DNA from: Torymus aiolomorphi
Taxonomy: Eukaryota > Arthropoda > Insecta > Hymenoptera > Torymidae
Assembly: GCA_036365515.1 (NCBI GenBank)
Contig: CM070874.1
Location: forward strand, 22,580,709-22,644,708
Length of the DNA stretch: 64,000 bases
Reading direction: 5' to 3'
Numbering within the stretch: position 1 is the first letter of the stretch; each line of letters begins with the position of its first letter. Below are positions 38,610 to 48,299 of the stretch, in pieces. Position numbers and translations under genes: made by a program. The notes below the pieces were generated by a model. It saw nothing but the letters and a program-made list of their open reading frames with translations. It made no database searches and was not told the origin of the DNA.

Positions 38610-41412
38610 ATGTCTCGTAGAGGTCCGTACAAGCAATATTATAGTAGTAATGAACACAAAGTTCCTCGTTCAACATTTTATAGAAAAAAAGGTGAAATTA
38701 AAAATTCTGAAGATGAATATGATCAAGAAGGAAATGAACAAGTGTTTCAAAACCAGGAATTAAATGAAAAAGTAAGCGATTCATTACAGCTAGGATTTGA
38801 GTATACATAGTTATATATAGTTATTATTATAATAGTTTTTACTTGAAAGCAATTTCTTATAAAATTTATTGATTTTAGTTGCAAAGGTCTGAGTCTTCTA
38901 CTCATTTTGTTTATAGCAAAGATCACAGTCTTGATTCATTGAATCATGTTCAGAGTGAATATCATTTAATGAATACTACTTTGGCGGAATTTGATTTTGG
39001 TGGCAATACTACTTTGGCGGAATCCGATTTTGGTGACAATACAGGAGAAGCATATCACGTACATAAGAAATTTTCTACAGTGCTCTTATTTGAATATAAA
39101 ATATCGACATCAACAAATGTGCATAAATACAACTTTTCATGTTTTTTTTTTTTATATATTTATGTTTTAATAAATATTTTTAGGTACATGACAAATCTGC
39201 AGATGCAAAACGTTTTAATTCATTAAGTACAAAAACTTGTAATTGCACTGGGATAAATGTTGGAGAGGTGTTATTAATATTCATGAACATTATGAAAAAA
39301 CATTCACTGACTTGGACTGCTGTGTTGGACATATTTATAGCGCTCAATTTTATTTTCAATAAAAGTATTTTTCCAGTCACAAAGTACATGATTAAAAAGT
39401 TAATGAAAGTAAGAACTGATACGTTATCTTATCATGTTATATGTGATAAATGTAATAAATATCTAGGTAAATATTCTAAACTAAAAGGAGATATACCATG
39501 TGAATGTGGTAATGTAGTATCGCCTTCTGCAATGGGTTCATTTTTTGTCGATATAGATATAATCGACCAGTTGACAAAGTTATTTTCTGACCCACTTATA
39601 GCAAATAGTCTTGAAAAAAGATTTAATCGACAGAAAAAATGTCCTAATAATTTAGAAGACATTTATGATGGTGCTCATTATAAACTACATAAAAATAACT
39701 TTCAAAGCAGCTGGAATTTCTCATACACCTTTAATACAGATGGTTGCCAACCTGCAGATAAAGCAAAAATTACTGCTTGGCCTATTTTTGTAATGTTTCA
39801 TGAGTTTCCGGACTATTTAAGAAAAAAATTTATGTTACTAACAGGCTTATGGGTTTCTAAAGTTGATCCAAACATGAATATTTTTCTACAACCTTTCATA
39901 AATCAAGCTAATTATCTGTCTTCGAAAGGATTTGACTGGTTTAAAGATGGCGTAAAAATAAGAAGTAAATTATTTCCTTTAGGGTGTTGTGTAGATTCGG
40001 TGGCAAGGTGTGCCATGTTGAATATGAAGAGATTCAATGGAACTTTCGATTGTACATTTTGTGAACATCCAACAATTAATATAAATGGAGTTAGGAAGTA
40101 CCCAATGTTGAAAGATGTTCCCAAACAAAGGACAGACCGTAGTATAAAATGTCAGATGTTAAAGGCTGCTAGAAATAAGAAAGATACTTGTGGAGTATGG
40201 GGACCTTCTTGCTTAATGAATTTGGAATATTTTGATGTTTCAAAGGGCATGGTAGTTGATTTCATGCATTCATGTTTATTAGGCGTCATGGAATTATATA
40301 CTGAAATCATAATGACAAGTGCTGGTGCTAAGTTCTATGTTGGATCTCCTGCTGCTACCCGTATAATTAACCAACGCTTATTATCCATGAGACCTCCAAC
40401 ATGTGTAGCAAATTTTCCAAAAAGTATTGATGAACGAAAAAATTGGAAGGCTTCACATTGTCTATTTTGGATTTTGTTTGGTTCTTTACCATGCCTAGAA
40501 GGTTTGTTACTTAGAAAATACCTAAACCATTTAGCATTATTTGTAACAGCTATGAATATTCTCCTACAAGACAGTATATCGCCAAATGAAATACAAATTT
40601 CTAAAATTTTATTAATAAAATTTGTTATTCAGTTCAATGAATTTTTTGGAGATCAATATATGCACTACAACGTTCATCTACTTTTACATTTATCTGACAC
40701 AGTTAAAAATTGGGGTCCATTATGGGCAATAAATACGTTTCCATTTGAAAATCAAAATAAATATTTATTGCAAATGAAGAAAAGCAACTACCACATTGCA
40801 AAACAAATTGCAATCAGATTATTGACGTATCAGCAGATTCCCATGTTGGAAATAGAAAGTTTTATCTCCAAAACAACAAAAGATTTTTGTAATAAATTAA
40901 ATAATAATCTATTAAAAAAAGTGCTTAGAATTGAAGATTGCACATTAGTAGGCAGTGGAAAATATCACATGCTGGATGAAAAAGAAATTGCGTGCCTTCA
41001 TTCATATATTAATGTTGCAAAAATAACTGATTGTAAAAAATATGAAAAAATAATATATCAAAGTTGTAGATACACCTCTTGTAATTATTCGAAAGGTAAA
41101 AAGACAAATGACTCGGTTTTCGAAACAAAAGATGGTAAATTTGGGATTATTACTTCTTTATCTTTGATAAAATATGATAATAAAAGTGATGTATTTGTGT
41201 TCTTTAAACTTTTAAAACTTGTACCTACTACAATTGTAACTGATTGTGATATTAGAAACATAATTAATATTAAAAAATGTGTACTTGATTCTGAAGATAC
41301 TCACTGTATTAAATATTGTTTGCTGCATAGACCTTGTATTATATTTAAATGTAAAGGTAATTATTGTTTAAGTTCAATTGACAAAGGCGCGATTGGTGGC
41401 TGTATTAATTAA
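38610..41412 (+). CDS. CACTA/EnSpm-like (tnp2-type) transposase, three exons, intact
   Basis: Exons 38610-38771, 38879-39058 and 39184-41412 join in phase 0 into 856 codons without a break; introns are GT...AG. Exon 1 begins MSRRGPYKQYYSSNEHKVPR. Exon 2 is a short acidic linker with an internal repeat (NTTLAEFDFGG, NTTLAESDFGD). Around residue 201 is a zinc-ribbon (CDKCNKYLG...CECG). The catalytic core has TDG at ~299 (NTDGCQPADKAKITAWPI), DSVARCAMLN at ~385, then FNGTFDCTFCEHP and VDFMHSCLLGVMELYTE at ~473. These are the conserved blocks of animal tnp2/EnSpm-like transposases, which cut and paste DNA between terminal inverted repeats. A Cys/His-containing tail (SCRYTSCNYSKGKK) follows. It lies 3' of the BEN gene on the same strand and ends about 600 bp before the element's right end. 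The R1 insertion upstream should disturb its expression but leaves the coding sequence whole. Confidence 0.85.
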
Positions 41413-41544
41413 AAAGTTAATTAAAATGTATTATAAATGTAGATAAGTGTATTCAGTAATTTACTGTATAAATAAATTCATTATAAAATGTATTTACTAT
41501 TTTTGTGGATTTCTTATGTGAATTTCTTATGTGGATTTCTTGAA

Positions 41545-41990
41545 TAAAAATAATAATAAAAATAATAAAAATACTAAAAAAATAATAAAAAATAATAAAA
41601 AATAATAAAAAATAATAAAAAATAATAAAAAATAATAAAAAATAATAAAAAATAATAAAAAATAATAAAAAATAATAAAAAATAATAAAAAATAATAAGA
41701 AATAATAACTATTATTAACACTTACCTTATCCGAATTGGTTTCATAAATGAAAAAAATAATAAAAAATAATAACTATTACTAACACTTACCTTATCCGAA
41801 TTGGTTCCTCAATGAAAAAAATAATAAAAAATAATAACTAATACTAATGATTGAAAACAGTAAATAAATAATAATAACAAATAATAAAAATTAATGACAG
41901 TCCCAAATCTGGACATTTATAACTGTTATTATTTTTTATTATTTTTTTCTAACAATTATATTTTTTTCTGAATAGTTAATAATTATTATG
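41545..41990. repeat. Right subterminal repeats of the CACTA-like element
   Basis: A pure 9-bp tandem repeat (AAAAATAAT) at about 41572-41697 is followed by two copies of a ~72-bp unit (ACACTTACCTTATCCGAATT...). Then comes CCCAAATCTGGAC, which inversely matches the left end near 27755. Confidence 0.75.
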
Positions 41991-42032
41991 TGCAGAAAAA
42001 ATTTCCGCTTGGGTAGCTAATTATTCTGACGA

Positions 42033-43622
42033 TCATGGATTATATGTTTTACAATAATGATATTCATCAAAAAAATGTTGTAAACATAGCAATTTTTTGC
42101 ACCATGAACATGTTATAATCGCTCGTTTACCACAAATATCGCATGTAATAAAATTAGAATTGAAGCAAAATTCTTTTGGGTTTCCAATTTTTTCTGGCCT
42201 TTCATCAATGTAACCGGCGGCGTACCAAGCATATTTAAATAAATTTTGCAACCTGGGACTTGATAATTGATTATGTACTAATGAATGCATTTTGATTATA
42301 TTATTTCTATCGTGTAAGTTGAGATCCTCATTTGTTAGAAATATCATATCCGAAAACGTTCGAACGAAGTTCTTCCACATTCGAAAACCGTAAATATCAA
42401 GCGGTTGAAGTTCACTTGTTGTTCTTTGTGGAATTTGTAGAATCGTTAAGGTTTTATGTTCCGGTTTTACTTTATAAATTATATCTAGGCAGTGACCTCT
42501 CCATGAATAAAGCAATAGGGTACTTGTTATGGTAGTTGATGGAAAATATACATCTTACGCCCAAGTTTCAACATGTTCTTTAGTCAATTTACCTGATTTC
42601 GATGCCATTACATAAACATTTTCTGCTGCAAATAAATTTTTTCTGACTACAGTTCCAAACTCTCCCTTTGGTTCTTGCACGACTAAAAAGAAGGGTGATA
42701 GAAGTTTTCCTTCAGCAGATACGGTCGGTTGGATAGTATAAGAATGAGTTGTCGAATGCACTGATTGCACTATACTCTCTACACTTTTATCTCCTCTAAG
42801 ATTGAGGGTTCGACCACTGTGTATTTCGTAATTAAAACCACTTTGGTCGAAGTTATAAACACGTTTTGCATCACATTTTATGATGGCATTTTTTACTTTA
42901 TTGCGAAATCCCTGTTTTTGTGCTGACCATTCTTCTGAATCATCTATAGACTTTTTAGTAATAATTTTTGTTATTTTTCGAGAAACGATATTAAATCGCC
43001 GTTTAAATTCATTTAACCAGTGTCTAGAAGCTTTAAATTCATTGAAGTTTAACTCTAATGCTTTTTCTTTTGCCACACGTCTTACATCAATGTCATGAAT
43101 GGGTATTCTATTCGATCTGGCTACGTTAAATTTTTGTAAACAATATTCCTCAATTTTTTTCAATTTATCGATCCTACTTCCTCCTATTGCCACTTGATCT
43201 CTCCATCTATACAGCTGACGTGCTGTTTTTAATTTTTTGAATCGATTTTGGACTGTTTCAAATTTTAACTTGTTTTTACTACTTAACCAATACTCCACAG
43301 CTTGCTTTTTGTAGTCAAAATTAATACTCTCTGATTCGGTCCTACATTGATTTTCAGTTTCGGGTGTTATCATATCTTCTGCATCGATATCTTCATGTAA
43401 ATCATCTGCAGGTATGTCATCGTAAGGTTCGTAGGTATCATCATAATATAGAAATTCTTCCGTTTCTTTGTAAATACTACGATCATTTATACTTGATATT
43501 ATAATATTATACACTATATTAGCATCATTTCTTTCAGCGTCATTAACAGGTAATTTCTTTTCTTGATCTTGAAACATACTGTTTAAAATAAATAAAACAT
43601 TCATCGCATTTACCAAATTCAT
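42033..43622 (-). pseudogene. Pogo-type (DDE_1) transposase, inactivated
   Basis: One frame of 529 codons interrupted only by a TAA at 42555-42557. The N-terminus is acidic; residues ~100-210 resemble the CENP-B/pogo DNA-binding helices (KKLKTARQLYRWRDQ; ASRHWLNEFKRRFNI). The DDE core shows the first Asp in YNFDQSGFNYE. The usual second Asp block (LLLDSW.GH) reads LLYSWRGHC, so that Asp is Tyr. The third Asp is kept in SELQPLDIYGF. A Cys/His cluster closes the protein (CDICGKRAIITCSWCKKLLC). A nonsense codon plus a lost catalytic residue make it dead. It lies in the second-level transposon, 15 bp from the inner element's right end. It may be the remnant of that transposon's own enzyme or a separate relic. 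Confidence 0.8.
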
Positions 43623-43639
43623 ATTTATGGAAAATATTT

Positions 43640-44972
43640 TCTTTCTTCTTTTAGATGCGTTGAGTCGCAGTGTAAACCTGTAAAAGTTTTAGTTATTATA
43701 GCCTTTTTATAACCATAACAGTATAGGAATGTACAATAGTATGAATGTACAGTAAGTGTAAAAAGTATTCAGACATCCAAAACTTTTGAGGAAAACATTT
43801 TACTAAATTCCTTTGTAAGTGCATGGGAATTCGTTTTTTGTCTACAAGATACACTATTTTATTAGCATTAAATAGTTGCTAAACGTTATTATTATAAATA
43901 AAGTACTACTTCTATTCACTCGTATGAATATTTTTTTACACTTAACTGATTAAATCGTCAGTATGTCATATTTTATATATTAGAATAACAGTAATGTAAC
44001 AGTAATTCTAAAAATTAAAATCAAAACATAATTTTTACTATCATAAAATAATTCAATGCATGTATTAAGAGTAAAGTTTCACTATCAAAATATTTACAAT
44101 TGGTACAATAAAGATTCTATAATAGATTTTTACTGAATTTGACTTTCTTAACTTCGGCCACTTGTTCAAAATTTATTGTATATTTTGACGAATTTTATAT
44201 TTAAAAATGCTGCATTTTATTTAACTTTTCAATATTATATCTATTATATCCTTCTATTAGAAATGAATAATTATGTAGAAGAAAGAAATTTCAATTATAT
44301 GGTTACTTACGACTATTATTATTGTTGTTATCATTCAATTCAAATAGGATTTCGTACTCGTAAAATGTTTACTTGCCATTAAAAAATATGATGCAAGTAC
44401 CTCCAGACACTTATATTTTCAATTAATACCCATAAAATAATGTTGACATTGAATATTAATTTAACACGAGCGTAGAAAAACGTTCAGTAACGTATATTTG
44501 TTTTCGACTGACCGATGTTTCACTTATTTATGAATAAAAGAGGAGGAATCGGGAGATAAGCCATATCAATGCAAGTGTACGTAATCTTGTATATTGCGCA
44601 ATAACCATGAATTGCTATAATTATCATATTAAAAATTTTGTTCATATTAATTTATATTAATAAATCATAAATAAACTTTTCTTATTAAAACCTATCATAA
44701 TTTCAACAAGCATGAAAATCTCTCCTAGCTGAAATTATAAAATATGAAAGAAAATAAGAAAATACTTATAAAATGGAATAAATTGTCGAAAAATGTAAGA
44801 AATCATACCATACTGGATTTCGGGCATATTTAACAAGTTGTTAAAGTTTCTTACATTTTCTTTCAATTCCTTACGTTTTCTAAATATTTCCTTGTGTAGC
44901 TTATTTTTATGAAATTATAAGGAAGTATTTGTTAGAAAAATCTGTAAGAATTAATTTGTTAGAAAAATCTGT
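43640..44972. other. AT-rich internal DNA of the long-TIR element
   Basis: No convincing gene. One 68-codon frame (44176-44382) is Tyr/Phe-rich from AT-rich DNA and is not supported. Confidence 0.5.
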
Positions 44973-45027
44973 AAGAATTTGTAAAAATTTAAACTTTTAT
45001 ACAGTAACTTACATATTGTAACATATA

Positions 45028-46319
45028 CGAGGGTCATTTGATTAGTACCTAGCCTACAAATGAAAACACCAAAATTTTACAAAAAATAAAATTTATTTTT
45101 CAATGTAGTCTCCTTTTAGTTGAATACACTTGGTCCAGCGGTGTTCCAATTTTTTTAACCCCGTTGAAAAAAATGTTTTCTCTTGGTTTGCAAAATAGGC
45201 CTCCGTGGCGGCGATTATTTCGTTATTGGAGTGGAATCTCTTCCCGGCCAGCGAATTTTTAGGCTCGGAAACAAAAAAAGTCGCACGAAGCCAAATCTGG
45301 AGAATACGGTGGATAGGGCAGCAGTTCGTAGCGTAATTCGACCAATTTAGCCGTGGCGAGTGCAGAAGTGTGAGCCGGTGCATTATCTTGGTGGAAAAGC
45401 ACTTTCTTTTTAGACAAATGGGGCCGTTTTTCTTCTAACACGGCGTCAAATCGGCTCAATAGTTCGGCGTAGTACTGTCCTGTGACCGTTTTGCCCTTCT
45501 CCAGATAGTCAATAAAAATCACACCTTGAGAATCCCAAAAAACAGTGGCCATCACCTTTCCGGCCGACGGGACCGTCTTCGCCTTCTTCGGAGCAGGTTC
45601 ACCGGGTAAGGTCCACTGTTTTGACTGCTCCTTGGTCTCTGGAGTGTAGTAATGAATCCATGTTTCGTCGACGGTCATGTAACGACGCAAAAACTCTTTT
45701 GGATTGCGATTAAACAGCTCCAAAGACTGCTCTGAACTGATCACACGGATGCGCTTGTTGTCTGCAGTCAGCAAGCGCCGCACCCACCTTGCTGACAGCT
45801 TCCTCATGCCTAAAATCTCATGTAGGATATGCCACACGCGTTCTTCTGAGATGCCTACTATCGCAGCTATCTCGTGTACCTTTAATCGGCGGTCTAACAA
45901 AACGATATCGTGTATTTTTGTCACGTTCTCCTCCGTAGTGGCTGTTTTCGGAGCACCTGGGCGTGGATCATCAAAAACCGACGTACGACCATGTTGAAAC
46001 TCGTTATACCAAAATTTAACGGTCGCCATCGAAGGAGAAGCATCCCCATACACTGCATCCAAGCGTTCTTTAATTTCACTGCGCGATTTCCCTTCCAAAA
46101 ACAAGAATCGAATCACCGACCGATATTGTTCTTTCTCCATTTTTTCAAAAATCAACGGACACATTTGCTTTCACACGCTCTCAAAAATAAACTACAACTC
46201 CGATCCGGCTGAAATTTCGTCTGTAACCGTTTACAGGAAGATACTGCACTGTAGTGTATTTCTAGTGCGATAGTGGCACCATCTGGCGGTGAGGCTAGGT
46301 ACTTGTCAAATGACCCTCG
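45028..46319 (-). mobile_element. Mariner transposon, 1292 bp, full-length
   Basis: Ends CGAGGGTCATTTG and CAAATGACCCTCG are flanked by TA (45026-45027, 46320-46321). The empty site is seen in the left long repeat. Length and ends are those of a complete Tc1/mariner element. Confidence 0.92.
45093..46140 (-). pseudogene. Mariner transposase (DD34D), one frameshift
   Basis: Starts MEKEQYRSVIRFLFLEGKSR at 46140; an in-frame Met eight codons upstream is less typical. Two N-terminal helix-turn-helix units are present (EIKERLDAVYGDASPS; KVHEIAAIVGISEERVWHIL). The WVRRLLTADNKR linker precedes the catalytic Asp blocks TVDETWIHYY, HQDNAPAHTS and YSPDLASCD. The last two Asps are separated by 34 residues, the mariner hallmark. 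The frame breaks in the A7 run at 45273-45279 (plus strand), just after DFF. The remaining C-terminus (NSLAGKRFHSNNEIIAATEA to KGDYIEK) continues in another frame to 45093. The rest is undamaged, so the insertion seems fairly young. The break may also be a homopolymer error. Confidence 0.9.
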
Positions 46320-47523
46320 TATTAATTATATTTCTAATACATAATAATTTACATTTTATTACGTTTTAGTATTTTTTCTTTACATCTTTGAAAATATTTT
46401 ATTTATAGCTTTATTTAAATAAAAGTACAATTATAAATTATTATAAAAGTATAATTATGAACTATTTGAAAAAAGTATACAAATATGTGATACGATGTAA
46501 AATGTGTATCAAAATTTGTATATAAACGTAAAAAGATGTAATTAAAAGTACAAATATATAATAAAATGTAAAAAGATGTACGAAAGTGTAAGAATGCCTA
46601 TAAAATTTGAATTAAGAGTACAAATTAAAAAGTAATAAAACGTAGACAAATGTAAGGAAAAGTAAGAAATTATTAAAAAATGGTATAAACTGTGGTAAAA
46701 TGTAAAAGCGTTCGAAATCCAGTAGAAAAGTACAATTTGTTACGTTTTCTTACACTTTTTTACAAACATCTACATTATCATACACTTGTTTATCGTACGA
46801 TAAAAAAGGGTATGATAAAAAAATAATAAATAATAGAATAACATAACAAAACATTGTTACATTATTATACACTTATTTACATAATATAATTTCTGCTAGG
46901 GGGTCTACATACTATTTTTCGTGGAATTTAAAATTTTTCTAAAAAATTTTTCGCCATATTGAATTCACTATTTTCAAATTTTTATTGTGGATCTAACTGT
47001 GGATTCCGATTAACGACTTCAAAAACCCATTTTAAGGAAAAAAATAATTGCCAAAAAAATATACCTAATTCATTTGTGTTAGGGGTGGTTTACCACCTCT
47101 TAAGGGGTTGTTTCGCGAAGAGTGCCCAAAAACACCAACTGTTATTTATTGTAGTTGGTAAAAATAATGTTTTGACCTATTTTTAATTATTTTATGAATT
47201 CTCACAACAAAAATTATTCTTAAAAAAGCACAATTTCACCCTCTAAAAAATAAGGGATGCAACCCTTAATGTTCATACTACCACGGATTTCTTGGCTTTT
47301 TAATAAGAAACTCTTTCCATTTTGTTTCGTTAAAAAAAGTTAAGTAGAAGCCGAAATATATCAAAAAAACGTTTCTTGGGGGTAAACGTTAGGGGTGATT
47401 TTAACCCTTATAAAGCACTTCTCAGCCGATAAAAAAAATGGTTTCGTGAATCTCGCATGGAGGTCTACTTTTTAATATGGGTTTGGAATTTTTTTGAATT
47501 TGACAGTTCGGGTACTTTCCTTG

Positions 47524-47861
47524 TGAGAATTTTTTAGAAAAAAAAATTTTGAATATCGTGTTTTTAACATAGGCTCTTATGGAAGAGTGAGGTTATGTGA
47601 CCTATGAACATAAAAATCTCTTATAAAAAGTTAAGAGATTAGATTATAAGACTTTTATTTGAATAGAAAAATAATCAAAGAATAAAAACGTAGAGGGATC
47701 TTGACCGCTTATATGGCATTTCGGCAAGAAGTGGGCGAAAAGGTAAACAAAACACCGAGTTCGTAGGCTGCGCGAGGAGGTAAGCGGTGAGCGGTGAACG
47801 CGTGCAGGAAGAGAGGGGACGTCCCTCGCCTCCCCCCACAGCATGACGCCATTGAACATCC
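47524..47861. other. Right part of the outermost TTAA element
   Basis: Includes a GC-richer block at about 47700-47845. A 71-codon minus-strand frame there has no recognisable domain and is not called. Confidence 0.45.
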
Positions 47862-47929
47862 TTAAGTTAATTATGTTTTAATAAATGTTCAAATTATTAT
47901 TATTATTATTATTTTTCTGCTTGACGAAG

Positions 47930-48027
<98 letters not shown>

Positions 48028-48032
48028 GAGAG
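47930..48032. repeat. (GA)n microsatellite
   Basis: About 100 bp of GA repeat next to the 3' end of the minus-strand CR1/Jockey-like element. Confidence 0.95.
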
Positions 48033-48299
48033 ATTATTATTAGATTATATAGTTTTATTATCTGTACATTATGTTGTACAAGTTAAATAAAGAATTATAA
48101 TATACATATATATAAGTTTACAAGTTTTAAGTTAACGCAAGCAAAAATACAGAGTACATGGAGCAAAAATTTTACAATATATAAATAAGTTACGCAAGGC
48201 AAAATATAGTTTTAAAGGAGCTAAGTATAAAGTTAAAGAAGCATAATCAGTGTGAGAGAAGCTAAATACAGTTAATTGCTCAGACAGAATATAATTGTA

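Larger units (their letters stand above)
27665..42014 (+). mobile_element. CACTA/EnSpm-like transposon carrying BEN and transposase genes
   Basis: The 18-mer AGCTACCCAAGCGGAAAT at 27661-27678 is exactly inverted at 42001-42018. Because AGCT is palindromic, the duplication could be AGCT (element starts ACCCAAGCGG) or GC (element starts TACCC). Without the R1 insertion and its duplicated target the element is about 8.9 kb. It encodes an intact BEN-domain protein and an intact tnp2-type transposase, both on the plus strand. Repetitive AATAATAAAAA-rich blocks lie just inside both ends, as subterminal repeats do in CACTA elements. The CACTA terminus itself is absent, so the assignment rests on the transposase. 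Confidence 0.7.
26290..47523. mobile_element. Long-TIR transposon, TIR ~1.26 kb, itself invaded
   Basis: The terminus CAAGGAAAGTACCCGAAC at 26290 is inverted at 47523, and TGA flanks both sides (26287-26289, 47524-47526). The repeats run inward to about 27547 and 44973. They are nearly identical once the mariner in the right one is excluded. Without its insertions the element is about 5.6 kb, and its only gene-like content is the decayed pogo-type transposase at 42033-43622. A 3-bp duplication is unusual for pogo (TA expected), so that gene may not be the one that moved it. Confidence 0.75.
44973..47523 (-). repeat. Right long terminal inverted repeat (split by mariner)
   Basis: The inverse of 26290-27547, interrupted at 45028-46319 by a mariner. 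The left repeat supplies the uninterrupted version (AACATATATTAATTATATTT in this orientation), which confirms the insertion point. Confidence 0.8.
26183..47861. mobile_element. Outermost TTAA-flanked transposon (contains all nested insertions)
   Basis: AACTTAAGGATGTTCAATGG at 26176-26195 is exactly inverted at 47849-47868. If TTAA (26179-26182, 47862-47865) is the target duplication, the element starts GGATGTTCAATGG. TTAA sites are typical of piggyBac, but its usual terminal CCC and transposase are not seen. Excluding the 26290-47523 insertion, only about 107 bp remain at left and 338 bp at right, the latter GC-richer. It is therefore a small non-autonomous element that received the larger ones. 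Confidence 0.65.

Noticed and set aside
41527..41721. Phe/Leu-rich minus-strand frame
   Set aside because: Translation of the AAAAATAAT tandem repeat.
26183..47861. A single giant element such as a Polinton/Maverick
   Set aside because: Length and long TIRs first suggested it, but no DNA polymerase B, integrase, packaging ATPase or capsid gene is present. Separate nested ends explain the length better.
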